Positions 34,537 to 47,074 of a DNA stretch of 64,000 bases are shown here, one piece after another; positions within the stretch are counted from its first letter, which is position 1; each line of letters starts with the position of its first letter. The notes under the pieces are model-generated. The model did no database searches. It worked only from the letters and a program-made list of their open reading frames with translations, and had not been told where the DNA came from. A program made the position numbers and the translations under genes. The stretch spans positions 70,038,141 to 70,102,140 of the forward strand of contig NC_092809.1 of the NCBI RefSeq assembly GCF_040954645.1, written 5' to 3'. Origin of the DNA: Diabrotica undecimpunctata. Its lineage: Eukaryota; Arthropoda; Insecta; Coleoptera; Chrysomelidae.

Positions 34537-35020
34537 ACTTGATAGATATTCTCTAGTACTTAGCAAGGCTGATAAGGGAAATTTTATTGTTATCCTAGAA
34601 CAAATTCAATACCAGTTTTGTTATTTTAGAGAAAAATTCAATCGACACCTTACTAACAAAACAAAAGCAATTATTAAATTGTTTAATGATACCATTACTA
34701 AATAATATAACAACAGAAAGCTAATTTTATTTATTCCTATAACACCTAGGTTATATGGATTTATCAAAATGCATAAACCTTATTGACCCATAAGGACTGT
34801 TGTAAGTTTCTGTAATACTAGAGTTTCACTAGTATTACAGTTTATTTAGAATACAATTAGGTCTATCACTAATTTTAAACGTATATTTTCCAACAGAAAT
34901 TCTTTACATATGATAGAACGTTTAAATAACATCAGAATAAAAGACAGTTTTTATTTGGTTTCTTTTGATGTTTCAAATTTGTTTACTTCTATACCAAGAG
35001 ATAAACTTTAATATTTAATA
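34537..35020 (+). pseudogene. Penelope-like element RT fragment
   Basis: The frame pieces show the signature of Penelope-like RTs, not LINE RTs: 'LSKADKGNFIVILE' near 34555-34600, 'YGFIKMHKP' near 34755-34785, 'PIRTVVSF' near 34787-34810, and 'YLVSFDVSNLFTSIP' near 34955-35000, where SFDV contains the first catalytic Asp. A few stops interrupt. The second catalytic region and the GIY-YIG endonuclease are absent. Penelope-like elements often carry hammerhead ribozymes in their terminal repeats; one lies 4.7 kb downstream (39681-39746), but a link is not shown. Confidence 0.75.
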
Positions 35021-35029
35021 TAATACCTT

Positions 35030-35600
35030 TTAAATAATTTTAACATATTAAACATAACTTTCTAGGTCATATTGTTTTTGCGATCGCAAACTTTTTAATC
35101 TCAAATCGGATCTTTTTTTAACTCTGTTCTACACTCATCATCAAACCAGATTTTTTCTAAATCTGTTTGTTCTTGGTATGTTCTTCGACGTCTTCTTTAT
35201 AGTATTTCCCATTTTCAAGAATTTTGTTTTATGCTACTTACAGTAGCACTATCTTGTTTGGCGTAGGATCTTTGTGTATCCTTTTGATAATCCTGCACTA
35301 CCTCAAATTTTCGCAGTTTTTCAAAATTAAATTTAGGTTGCATTTTATTTTTTTGTTTAAATAAATTATTGCATTTCTCATATTAATTTTAACCAAAAAA
35401 TAATCCGAGTTTACATTAGCCCCTCTTTACGTTTTCACATTTGTTATTCAATTAGCGAACTTCACTTGTATTAAGATGTGGTCTGTTTGATTAGTTTTAT
35501 TTGATCCAGGAATTTTTAATTTTCTTCTACATATATTCTTTGAATTGGGAATATAATTAATATTTTGCCATTATCATTTGTATTTATGTATTTACTTTCA
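35030..35600. other. AT-rich stretch without recognisable features
   Basis: No coding, RNA or repeat signal I can support. Confidence 0.4.
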
Positions 35601-35612
35601 CCCGCTGTTATG

Positions 35613-35616
<4 letters not shown>

Positions 35617-35678
<62 letters not shown>
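35617..35678. repeat. (TA)n array, left of Tc1 element
   Basis: Pure TA dinucleotide array abutting the left terminal inverted repeat of the Tc1 element. Confidence 0.95.
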
Positions 35679-37570
<1,892 letters not shown>

Positions 37571-37574
37571 GTAA

Positions 37575-39600
37575 CATAACAATTTTAATATCTTATCTGG
37601 GGATTTCTTCAGATAATCACTCTAATTCCTTATAAAAATCATCTTTCACTTCTTCTCCTTTTTTCTGTTTGAGTGTGTATATTTATCAGCGATATCATGT
37701 TTCCCTTTTCCTTTAATTCTAATTGCACACATTTTATCAGATTTTGTTACAAATCGTTTTACCTGATCGACTTTTTCGTGTACCAGAAAATTCACTCAAA
37801 AATTACAATTATCTCCTTAACTTATATAAAACTTGTATGAACTAATCTTTTTATTATTGTTCCCTATCGTTATTATGTGTATTTTATACTAGTGATTTTG
37901 CCCGTCACCATGCGATGGAGAATCCAATCAATTGCATCTACAATTATTCTACTTAATTTTTTCTGTCTTGCTAGGACGACCGAATAATATTTTATACATC
38001 TGTAAACTTTCATAACAAGTAAGTCACATTTTGAGACTCGCTGAGCTTTTTGCGTAAAGTCGTCTTATAAAATCGACATACGTATAAAACCAGCGTAATT
38101 CTAGTTTGGCAATTCATTTGTTGGGAAACCACGAGTTTTGTATTATATCTTTTACCGATCACTAACTTCGCAGCCCATTTTTTAGGATCAACAAAATTTT
38201 AGAAAGAATTAAAAATTAAATTTTTAAAATAATAAACTTCTTGCATCAAAGGGTCGGTCTTTTCATTTCCAGATAAATATTGTCCTATCTGACAGATAGT
38301 TATCTGAAAGATAGAAATTTATTTATAAAATAATATGTACCTGTCTTTTCACGTCAAATTATGTTGACGTTACTTGTCTGTAAGATAAATGTAAAATTTA
38401 TTTCGGAATACACCAACATTGATTTAATTGTCAATTAAATCACAAGAATGTTTTAATATCTCTTTTAATTATAGAACTTGTTGTGGCTCGCATAAATTAA
38501 ATTATGTAAAGAAAAATTTAATAACGAATAAAATAATAATACATGTTTAATGATGATTCTCAGGTTTTTCCATAACACTAAAATAGAAGGTTAGCTTAAA
38601 CATCTTCAACTTCAAAAAGTTCAGTAATGTCTTTATTTTAAAGTTCATCTTTAAAATTGTCTTAATTTTGATCTCCTGCTAGGTTATACTTGTAAAATGT
38701 TGCTGTATATTAAAACGGTTAAAACTTTTCAACCTTACAGCTACTTTCAGTGGATGAAATAGTATCTAAACCTTCTCTTCCATACATAAAACGTTATGTT
38801 GCATATCTGGTTCTAATATGAAATTAATTATAGAAATTGGATTGTTTAGTTTACTTCTTAAAAATGGTTTTACTTTATAATCAGAATCTCTTTCTAGGAA
38901 CCCATTTATATTATCTTCATTTAAACTTCTTATCAAAAATCAGAAGTATTTATTCCTACCTGGTAGGTACGTAGAAAAACATATCCAAGAAATATCACGA
39001 AATTGTCAGAATTTAAAATCAATATTCCATATATTCTATAGAAGATTTGTTGAAAGTTTTGAAAATTTCCTACTGCATTCTGGATATTTTGTATACTTAC
39101 TCTGAGTCTTTCTTATAAATATTTAAATGTGCTATTATTAAAAGAATCTGACAAACTAGGTACTATGTGCATATTTTTTATTTTGGAATCCGATATTACT
39201 ATTATTGAATCAATAGCAAAAATATCTCTTGAGAAAGATCCATTAATCTAGCTTTTAATTATCAAGATTATGAAATTTCGAATCCGCAAACTAAGAAAAT
39301 AAAATATGTATACACCTACTTTTATAATCATTTATTAACAACGCTTTACAATATTTTCTCAGAATATGGATCACTGTCGGTTTACTTAAACTTAAACTTT
39401 TAAAAAAGTCCGTAAAATAGTTTCGAAACAAATTCAGATTTCTGCTTTAATCTGAACCTTCTAAAAATTGCAAGGCATAACAGACGTTGATAAAGATGTT
39501 AATAGAGACATGGGGAATCTAAAATTTGCATTCCACGACATGTCTATCAACTAAGCAGAAATCCTTAACGAATTTGTTTCTTGTACTCATACAGAGTAGA
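37575..39600. other. AT-rich stretch without recognisable features
   Basis: No gene, RNA or transposon signal that I can support in 2 kb. Confidence 0.45.
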
Positions 39601-39607
39601 TAAGAAT

Positions 39608-39794
39608 AAAATGAAAAAGACAGCAAAGATTTTATTGTTGCTTCTTAAAGACAGAAAAGATTTATTTTTCACGTTGAGAACGTCTATGAATAACTGTTCT
39701 GATGAGACTTATTAAGTCGAAATACGTATCAACATATATATAGACGCTTTGTGCGTGAAATCAAATCTTTGCTGTCTTTTTTATTTCATTTTAA
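39608..39794. repeat. Inverted repeat enclosing the hammerhead
   Basis: The arm at 39608-39632 (containing AAGACAGCAAAGATTT) is matched by its complement at 39763-39794, with a 3-nt length difference. The GACAGcAAAGATTT motif also occurs as an imperfect direct repeat at about 39650-39665. The arms bracket the hammerhead motif symmetrically. Confidence 0.7.
39681..39746 (+). ncRNA. Hammerhead ribozyme (self-cleaving RNA)
   Basis: All conserved core blocks are present in order. CTGATGA lies at 39699-39705. Stem II is GACTT-ATT-AAGTC (39706-39718, five pairs, 3-nt loop). GAA (39719-39721) is followed by a very short stem III ATAC/GTAT (39722-39729), with C at 39730 as the cleavage-site nucleotide. 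Stem I forms next to the core by TGTT (39695-39698) with AACA (39731-39734). It continues beyond an internal loop by CGTCTAT (39681-39687) with ATAGACG (39740-39746). The loop in stem I could contact loop II, as in natural type I hammerheads. The loop-less stem III resembles forms in Penelope-like elements and satellite DNAs thought to act as dimers. Whether it is transcribed is unknown. Confidence 0.85.
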
Positions 39795-39799
39795 AAAAG

Positions 39800-40885
39800 T
39801 CTTTATCATTACAAAAATTAAAATGTTCGATTCTGCTTCCAATATTATATTCTAGCACCAAGTTTATAAACTTTAAACATGATACTGATCATACTCTCCG
39901 ATTTCAATAAATCTTTTAACATCCATTTCTCTAACCTACATTAAACAACAATATTTAGGTTATATTTATGATTTCACGATAATCGACAACATAATACTAC
40001 AATAAACACAATTTATTTTCCAGATAACTTTTTATTCAGCACTTTATTTGGCAAATAAATATTTTATATTTTATATGTTTCATAATTTTAATGTATTTTA
40101 TCTGTCAGTCTATCTGTTCAGATTCAAAAACAAAATATATTTGACTCGTATGTTGAAATTTCAGTAGTTCAGATTTCTTTGTTCAGATGGCGTTAGTCTT
40201 TTCAATCTAAACTAATATAAAGCTATAAATTATTTTGTATTAAATTTTACTTTAAAAATTAATTATTAATTATATTAATATGTAATTAATACAATGCAGT
40301 CAAATTACTCTATCCAGAAAGGTCCTATTTAATCGGCCATGTTATCTATAGCTATTTCAAAGCAGTTTTTTGGGATCTACATATATTATATGATAACTGT
40401 TCAAATGCTTATTGTACGAAGTTATTTGTCAACAAAATTAGGTTTACCTTAAATCAATGACACTAAGATTTCAAATCATTTAGAATTTATTCGAAAAAAT
40501 CTGCACGTCAATGTTAACGAAACATTGTCTCGAGAAAATGAGACAAAGATAAGTTACATAAATTAAGGCCTATTATTATTGCCGTAAATTTCACGTTCCA
40601 GTTAGTACCTTTAGACAAATATATTTTTGTTTATGAGAACCTTTGTGCTACCATACCATAACAGGTCTAAAAATATTTTTGTAATTAATTTTAGAAAATT
40701 GGAAAGTATAGGGTTAAAGATCCATTATAGTTCTGTTGATATCAATATGAGACGGGAATTAATGTTACCTAACTGAGTAGCAGTATGTGTTAGAAAGTGT
40801 ATGAAAAGATAAAAGCCTGCGTTTTTCTAGTCTCTTATTAGTTTGGAGGTGTTTTGTGATGTTTGCTTTTGCAAAGAGAATGGTT
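39800..40885. other. AT-rich stretch without recognisable features
   Basis: No supported feature. The 5' end of the LINE to the right may begin anywhere after about 40800. Confidence 0.4.
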
Positions 40886-40889
40886 TCTT

Positions 40890-43850
40890 TTAGTAGGATT
40901 GGAAGGTGATACGACGTGATCGAATTTAAAATAATGCATCTATCATTGAGCCCACCAATGGTGCTGTATGCACAAATGATATTATTGAGGATTTATGTGC
41001 CAAGAATATTCATGACAATATTTAGGACAAAGAGACCAAATTGGCACTTAGAACATCGCATCGTAGAACAAACGGGAACAGGAAGTTGTGCAGGAATTAG
41101 AGCTCCATAAAATTGATATATGTGCCCCGAACGAAACAAAAAAGAAAGGGAAAGGAAGTGCCAATAGAAACAAATTTATATTCCTGTACAGCGGAGTAGA
41201 TAAAAGCAAACGAGCTCAGGCAGGAGTAGGTCTCTTACTGCACAATAAATATAGTAACAATATTCAAGAAATAAGATACATCAACGAACACCTGATGCTG
41301 GTCTGCCTTAAACTTCACCAGACGATACTTAATATTATTCCTGTATATGTACCGGATAACAGCAAAATCAAGAAAGACAAAGATGCTTTTTATGGACAGC
41401 TCCAACATCTACTCGACACCACAATAGCCGGTAGTAGAACAATAATTCTCGGCGACCTACACGTCGGAGTAGGCAACATACCTGTGGCTGAAGTTACACA
41501 TAGATTTAACGAAATAACGCTCAACGACAACGGAGAAAGACTTCTAGAACTTTGTTTAATGAATAACCTCCGAATTAACAACACATACTTTGACCACCGA
41601 ATACAACATAAGATCACCTGGTTAGATATAAGAGGACGTAACTCTATGATTGACTACATTATAACAAACAGACAAATACACCCCAAGAATATAATAGATG
41701 TGCGCACTCTATCTTCCTCCAATTTAATATCCGACCATGGCCTGGTACTAGGAAAAATAAATATAGCAATCACCAGACAAGGCAAGCGAAATACAAAACT
41801 AGAAGAAAAGTTAAACATAGAAAGCTTAGAAGAAGAAAGGACACAAAACTTGTATAGAAACAGACTAACAAAAAAGCTAAACAGCCATAACCTAGAGACT
41901 AAAAAGAATATAGAAGAAACCTGGAAAATTATTAAAAAATGTATCCTACAAGCAGCGTAAGAAGCTTTAGGTAAAAGAAAAGTTAACAGAAATAAACGGG
42001 AATACAATACACTACGGTACGACGAAAGGGTAAAAGCACTAGCAAATGAAAAGGAACAAGCTTTCCTAACATACAAAGGAGTAAAGACACCGGAGGCACA
42101 AGAAGACTACGTGAGAATCAGGAATAAAGTAAACCAAGAAATAGATAACGTCAAAAAAGAACACTGGGAGAAATTTACCAAAGATATGAAATACGACCTC
42201 TATGGATCCCAGAAAAAGGTGTGGAAGATGATAAGGAGATAAAAAACAGAAATGAATGAATTTGTACAGATAGATAACATTACGGAGGAACAATGGAATG
42301 AGCATTTCACGAAATTATATGGAGAAGGAGAAGAAGAGAACAGAGAAAGAATCATTAACGAAACTTGCCAACATCTACTCGAACTCAGAGTACTAATATC
42401 AGAAGAAGAGCTACAAGAACGAATAAAAAAATTAAAAAACAGAAAAGCACCTGGTCCTGATAAGATAAACAATGAACTGCTAAAATATGGAGGAACAACA
42501 CTACGCAAATGGCTCCTAAAATTATTCGTCGATATAATAAATACCGGAGTAGTACCAGCGGACTGAAACGAAAGTCTCCTGCTACCGATACTTAAAAAGG
42601 GAGACTCGAGAAATCCTGAAAATTATAGAGGCATTAGTCTGATGAATAGTACATTAAAATTGTTAACGGCAGTCATAAAAGATAAAATCGAGGAAAAAGC
42701 GAACATGGCAGATGAACAACAAGGCTTCTGAAAGAAACGCAGCACAATAGACGCAATTTTTATTATCAGACAAATAATAGAGAAGTCTATTGAATATGGA
42801 AAACCAGCATACATGTGCTATGTAGATTTAAAAAGTGCTTTTGACAGGGTTAAGCGAAATGACATCTTAGTTATTACAAGCTGAACAAATAGACCATCAA
42901 ATAATAAGGACAATTAATGAAATTAACAAGAACTACAAGACCAGAGTTATAATGCCAACAGGGGAAACAGAATGCATAGAACTAAAAGGAGGAATCCGCC
43001 AAGGAGTCTCGCTCAGCCCATTGTTATTCAATATGGTGATGAATCAAATAACTCACGAAGTAAGAAAACGACACGGATACCACATGGGAGCGCATAAAAT
43101 CACGATACTATGCTATGCCGATGATGCAGTACTAATTGCTGATAACGAAGATAACCTACAAAGGCAACTCTACATATTCAATATCACAGCAAACAAACTT
43201 AATATGAGAATATCAGTAGAAAAAAGTAAATGTATAGTGATCAGTAAAGACCCGCGTAGATGCAAACTAGAAATAGACGGTAAAACTGTAGATCAAGTAA
43301 TGAAATTCAATTACCTAGGAGTAGAGATCACTAGCGACAGGGATATAAGAACAGAGACCACAAGGCAAGCATCAAAAGCGGCAAGAGTAAGTGGTTGCCT
43401 CCGAGAAACCATATGGAGAAACAAATATCTGACCATGGAAAGCAAAATAAAAGTATACAAGACAACAGTAAGACCAATTTTAACATATGCAGCGGAGACA
43501 AGGACCGATACAAGAAAGACGAAACAACAAATCAACAATATCGAAATGAGAGTATTAAGATTAATAGCGAGCATATCATTAAGAGACAGACAAACCAACA
43601 GAAGTATACGCGAACAATGCAAAGTTCAAAATATTAATAGGTGTATAAAAACAAGAAAAAAAAACTGGAACGAACATGTAAACCGAATGGGACCAGATAG
43701 ATTAGCAAACATCTGTAAAATCAACAAGCCGTATAGCAGAAGACCCGTTGGAAGGCCGCCAAAAAGGTGGAAAGATAATGTACAGTCAACAACGACTGAA
43801 ACAGAATAAGAGGCAGACAAACAGGAGTAATCCTAGTCGCACGAAGAAGA
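40890..43850 (+). mobile_element. RTE-like LINE, nearly full-length ORF2
   Basis: The longest LINE of the window. APE-type endonuclease (41088-41960, 290 codons open): 'DICAPNETKKKGKG', 'IILGDLHVGVGN' and 'SDHGLVLGKI' are the E, D/N and SDH active-site blocks. A linker follows, then RT: 'LKNRKAPGPDKINNELLKYG' (42435-42495), 'NPENYRGISLMNSTLK', motif A 'YMCYVDLKSAFDRV' (42810-42850), 'KGGIRQGVSLSPLLFNMVMN' (42985-43045) and 'LCYADDAVLIAD' with YADD intact (43110-43145). The C-terminal tail 'RRPVGRPPKRWKDNVQS' ends at a stop near 43807. The 3' tail is GAAGAAGAAG (43842-43851). Inactivating stops lie near 41958, 42239, 42564 and 42729, with a frameshift near 42870-42890. No ORF1 was found. Confidence 0.92.
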
Positions 43851-43869
43851 AGTGTACGGCTGTACACTC

Positions 43870-44920
43870 TTTGATATTCTGTACAGGGATATTAAAAAAA
43901 GGTCAGTTTGGAGATTACCTACACGGTTAGAAACCAAGACGTAAACTTGTCTATATTTGACAATAAGGTCTTCAAGGATAAAACCTTGCTTATGTTGGAG
44001 AGTTGTAAATTTCAGTTTCATTTTTATACAATGCTACATCAGAGGGCGTGAATTGTTTTCAATACAATCTATTAACTGACTTGTGTTTGAATTGAGTACA
44101 AAGCTTTAAAATATAATATTAGTTCTTGACTTGTCTCTGTATATTTTATTGCTCCGATACTAGTTTGTAAAAATTATATAAATTTTATAAATTTTAGAAT
44201 GACTTACGATTTAGATTTTTAAATTTTTGGAGCCATCGATTTTTTTTATGTAAATCTAGCTAAATATATTAAAAAACTTCTACAATTAACCCCCTGAGAT
44301 TCAAAGCCGTCTAAAAAGGTAAACTTTTTATTACTTTTGAAAAAGGATATAGATTTTTGTCCTTTTGAGCTGGTAAATTGTGTATGCTAACTTCTTTAGA
44401 GACCCCAAACGATTGCCACTCAGAGCGCTGTCACTTCAACAAGTCAACAGAAAAAACTTTTTGTGAATGCTTTGAATTACTTTGTTGGCCAGTTTAAAGC
44501 GGACAAAAAGAAGAGAATTTATGACGATGGGAGTGAACGGTCTAATTTTTTTTAGAGTGTAAACACATATTTTATGCCAGTTGAATGTTTGCGTATGGAG
44601 GACGTGTTTTGTTTCACAAAATATTTAAAAGAGGGATTATTTTGAAAAAATGTTCATAGAAAATAATGACTTTTAATAATTTTGTAATGTTGTAATTAAC
44701 AATGGCTTAATATACATGGATAAAAGTGATGGCTCGCATTACCCTTAGTTTTTTTTATTTACATTTACGTGCTCGGCAACTATGGCCACTCGCACAAAGA
44801 CGATTACAAGCACTAATACAAGAAGTATGTTATTATTATTAAGTTATGTCATATGATAATATTTTAGAGTTTATGATACAATAATTTTTTCTAAAAAACT
44901 GAAGAACTCTGTTTAACTGG
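43870..44920. other. Stretch without recognisable features
   Basis: No coding or RNA signal that I can support. Confidence 0.4.
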
Positions 44921-44929
44921 TTAGGATTA

Positions 44930-45159
44930 CTAAGAATGTCGCCTAGCTGTAGTTTGAAATTTAATAAACAAGGAAAATGAGCTGTGGCCTTACTTCACTG
45001 ATGACATTTGGTAAGAATGTGTTTCAATGTTATTTGGCATCTGATGTCATCGGGAAACTGTGTGTAAGTTTGGTGTGGCCTATACGGATTCTTCGTATAA
45101 TTGTAAAGTCTTGTCTGGAGAGTCCCGTGGGGCTAGTTTAAAGTGGCTTATATCATGAG
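44930..45159 (-). pseudogene. LINE RNase H/zinc-domain end, part 2
   Basis: Minus-strand coding trace 'LSRQDFTIIRRIRIGHTKL' then 'THSF' (about 45105-45035), the conserved RLRIGHT.LTH segment found at the end of RNase H-bearing LINE proteins. Its upstream half continues at 49698-49870 on the other side of the hAT insertion; the 8-bp duplication ATCATGAG marks the split. Confidence 0.7.
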
Positions 45160-45199
45160 TAGTGTTGCCCAAAAGCAAGAACAAGACGAGACTTAGACA

Positions 45200-45305
45200 G
45201 TCTTGGTCTTGGTCTTGCGCCAATACACCTGGTCTTGGTCTTGGTCTTGGTATTGTACTCCCGGTCTTGGTCTTGGTCTTGGTCTTGCAGCAATAGTCTT
45301 GCAAG
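45200..45305. repeat. Subterminal (TCTTGG)n cluster
   Basis: Several blocks of the hexamer separated by short unique pieces. Open frames on the minus strand (Lys-Thr and Pro-Arg repeats) are artefacts. In hAT elements, repeated subterminal motifs usually bind transposase; here that is inference. Confidence 0.85.
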
Positions 45306-45350
45306 TCTTGCAGTTGCCTATTAGCCTATTGCTATTTATTAAACGTTACT

Positions 45351-45424
45351 AGGGAAGTTTGAAGCCACGATCTAAGCGATCCGTGCCTATGCTCTAACTA
45401 ACCCAGCTATCTACCATGCCCCAC
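45351..45424 (-). repeat. tRNA-like sequence (SINE-type head or tRNA relic)
   Basis: On the minus strand TAGCTGGGTTAGTTAGAGCA fits the tRNA D-arm/A-box (TAGCTCAGTTGGTTAGAGCA), and GGCTTCAAACT about 35 nt later fits the B-box (GGTTCGAATCC). A 5-bp anticodon stem with a 7-nt loop can be drawn. The T-stem and the acceptor stem do not pair well. It is therefore more likely a tRNA-derived SINE head or decayed tRNA than a working gene. It lies inside the hAT element. Confidence 0.55.
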
Positions 45425-45911
45425 GAAAGTCAATTAAACATGGTTAAAACACAAAAAAACCAAATTAATGACATAAACTTGACTGTATTTTAAAGAACAT
45501 TTTCTGTCTAGAAAGGTATTGATGGACCTCCACCATATATGAAATGGAAATCTTAAAAATGATTGGTACGTGGCAAAAATCCACATACAGGTAACAAGGG
45601 TACATATTCTTTAGGTGATAAGATAACAAACTATGTATAATCCACTTATTAAAGCAACATAAATGTTATTAACAATCTCAGCTCTATTTTTATATGAAAA
45701 ACTAACTTGAAAAAATAAAGAATAGGTAAGAAAGCAATGATAATCAAAAGAAGTTATTTTAAATTAAGGAGATATCTACTTAATAAGTACATTAATTTAC
45801 CAAAATAGTAGTAGTACCAAAAGTAGTAGGAACATTTTTTTAGGAACCAGAATTTTGGTTTTTCAGGAAAAAATATTTATAATTCTTTTTTGTGAAAAGA
45901 TATTAGATGCA

Positions 45912-47057
45912 CACACACTGGAACAACTGTTGGAAAAGAAAAAAAGCAAAAAATAGAGATATACACTTGGCATTTGTTGACCTGAGAAAGGCGTATGACT
46001 CTGTACCAAGGTCAGAACTATGGGAGGCAATGTACAAATTAGAAATACAGACGGAACTCATAGAAGCTACAAAAGCTCTGTATAAAGAAAATAAAGTGTC
46101 CATTAAAATGGGAACAAGAATCATAGGAGACTTCACCACAACAAAAGGGCTCCTGCAGGGTTGTTCCACATCTGCAACCCTATTCAAAATATACTTAGAG
46201 AAAGCCTTGACTACATGGAAAAGAAAATGCGAAGGCATGGGAGTACCGGTACGGAACGAATACCTATATACATTAAGTTTTGCAGACGATCAAGTAGTGA
46301 TTGCACAAGACCAAGACGACCTCAGCTACGTGATGAAAAAACTACAAGAAGAATATACCAAGGCCTTTCCTAGATATTAACCTCGCGAAAACAGAGTACC
46401 TATCTACAAGTGAAGAAGACATAGAAGATCTACAGATTGATGACAACGTAACAATTAAAGGAAAGGATAAATTCAAATACCTGGGGTTTATAATCACGAA
46501 AAAGGCAACAACAGAGGAAGAAATTACACAAAGATTAGGACAAACAAGAACAGCAATCCGACAGCTTAACTCAGTATGGTGGGATAGACACCTAAATATG
46601 AAGACAAAAACGCAGATTTATAAAACATTAGTGCGAAGTATTATGACATATGGGGCTGAAAATTGGATCATAAACAAGAAAACCAGCAGTAAGATAGTAG
46701 CAACAGAGATGGAATGCCTGCGAAGATGCTGCAGAGTAACAAGAATGGATAGGAGAAGTAATGACGAAATAAAGCAAAGAACATCAATAGAAACAGACAT
46801 ACTAACATATATAGAACAAAAAAGACTAAAGTGGTATGAACATGTAAGAAGAACTAGCGACAGCAGATGGATAAAGAAAATAACCGAATGGAGCCCCATA
46901 GGAAGGAGGAAAAGAGGACGACCCCGAAAATCCTGGAGGAACGAAGTAGACGACGCCATAAGAGAGGACTGAACGATGGAGAATGGAACAACAGAGAGAG
47001 ATGGAAACGGTTGAGCGAGGGAAGGCAGTGAATACTGTAGAATCCCTAAATATATAT
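45912..47057 (+). mobile_element. LINE nested in the hAT element
   Basis: 5'-truncated LINE bounded by an exact 12-bp duplication ATATTAGATGCA (45900-45911 and 47058-47069), with an AT-rich tail (TAAATATATAT). The RT begins just before motif A: 'LAFVDLRKAYDSVPRSELWE' (45970-46030), then 'TTKGLLQGCSTSATLFKIYL' (46140-46198), 'LSFADDQVVIAQ' with FADD intact (46276-46310). After a frameshift near 46365 come 'NLAKTEYLSTSEED' and 'DKFKYLGFIITKK'. The C-terminal tail is 'RLKWYEHVRRTSDSRWI' and 'GRRKRGRPRKSWRNEVDD' to a stop at 46970. Long open frames suggest a fairly recent insertion. Same family as 32490-34345. Confidence 0.93.
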
Positions 47058-47074
47058 ATATTAGATGCATGAAT

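Noticed and set aside
42066..42508. Long minus-strand open frames over the LINE (also 41390-42076, 43311-43622 and 46618-47194)
   Set aside because: They are antisense shadows of the plus-strand LINE coding sequence.
40795..43858. A target duplication AAGTGTA for the long RTE-like LINE
   Set aside because: Only seven bases, and the left end of the element is not defined, so it could be chance.
45080..45304. Open frame with Lys-Thr and Pro-Arg repeats
   Set aside because: It is the translation of the TCTTGG hexamer cluster at the hAT end.
45351..45424. Functional tRNA gene
   Set aside because: T-stem and acceptor stem do not pair; only the internal promoter boxes are tRNA-like.
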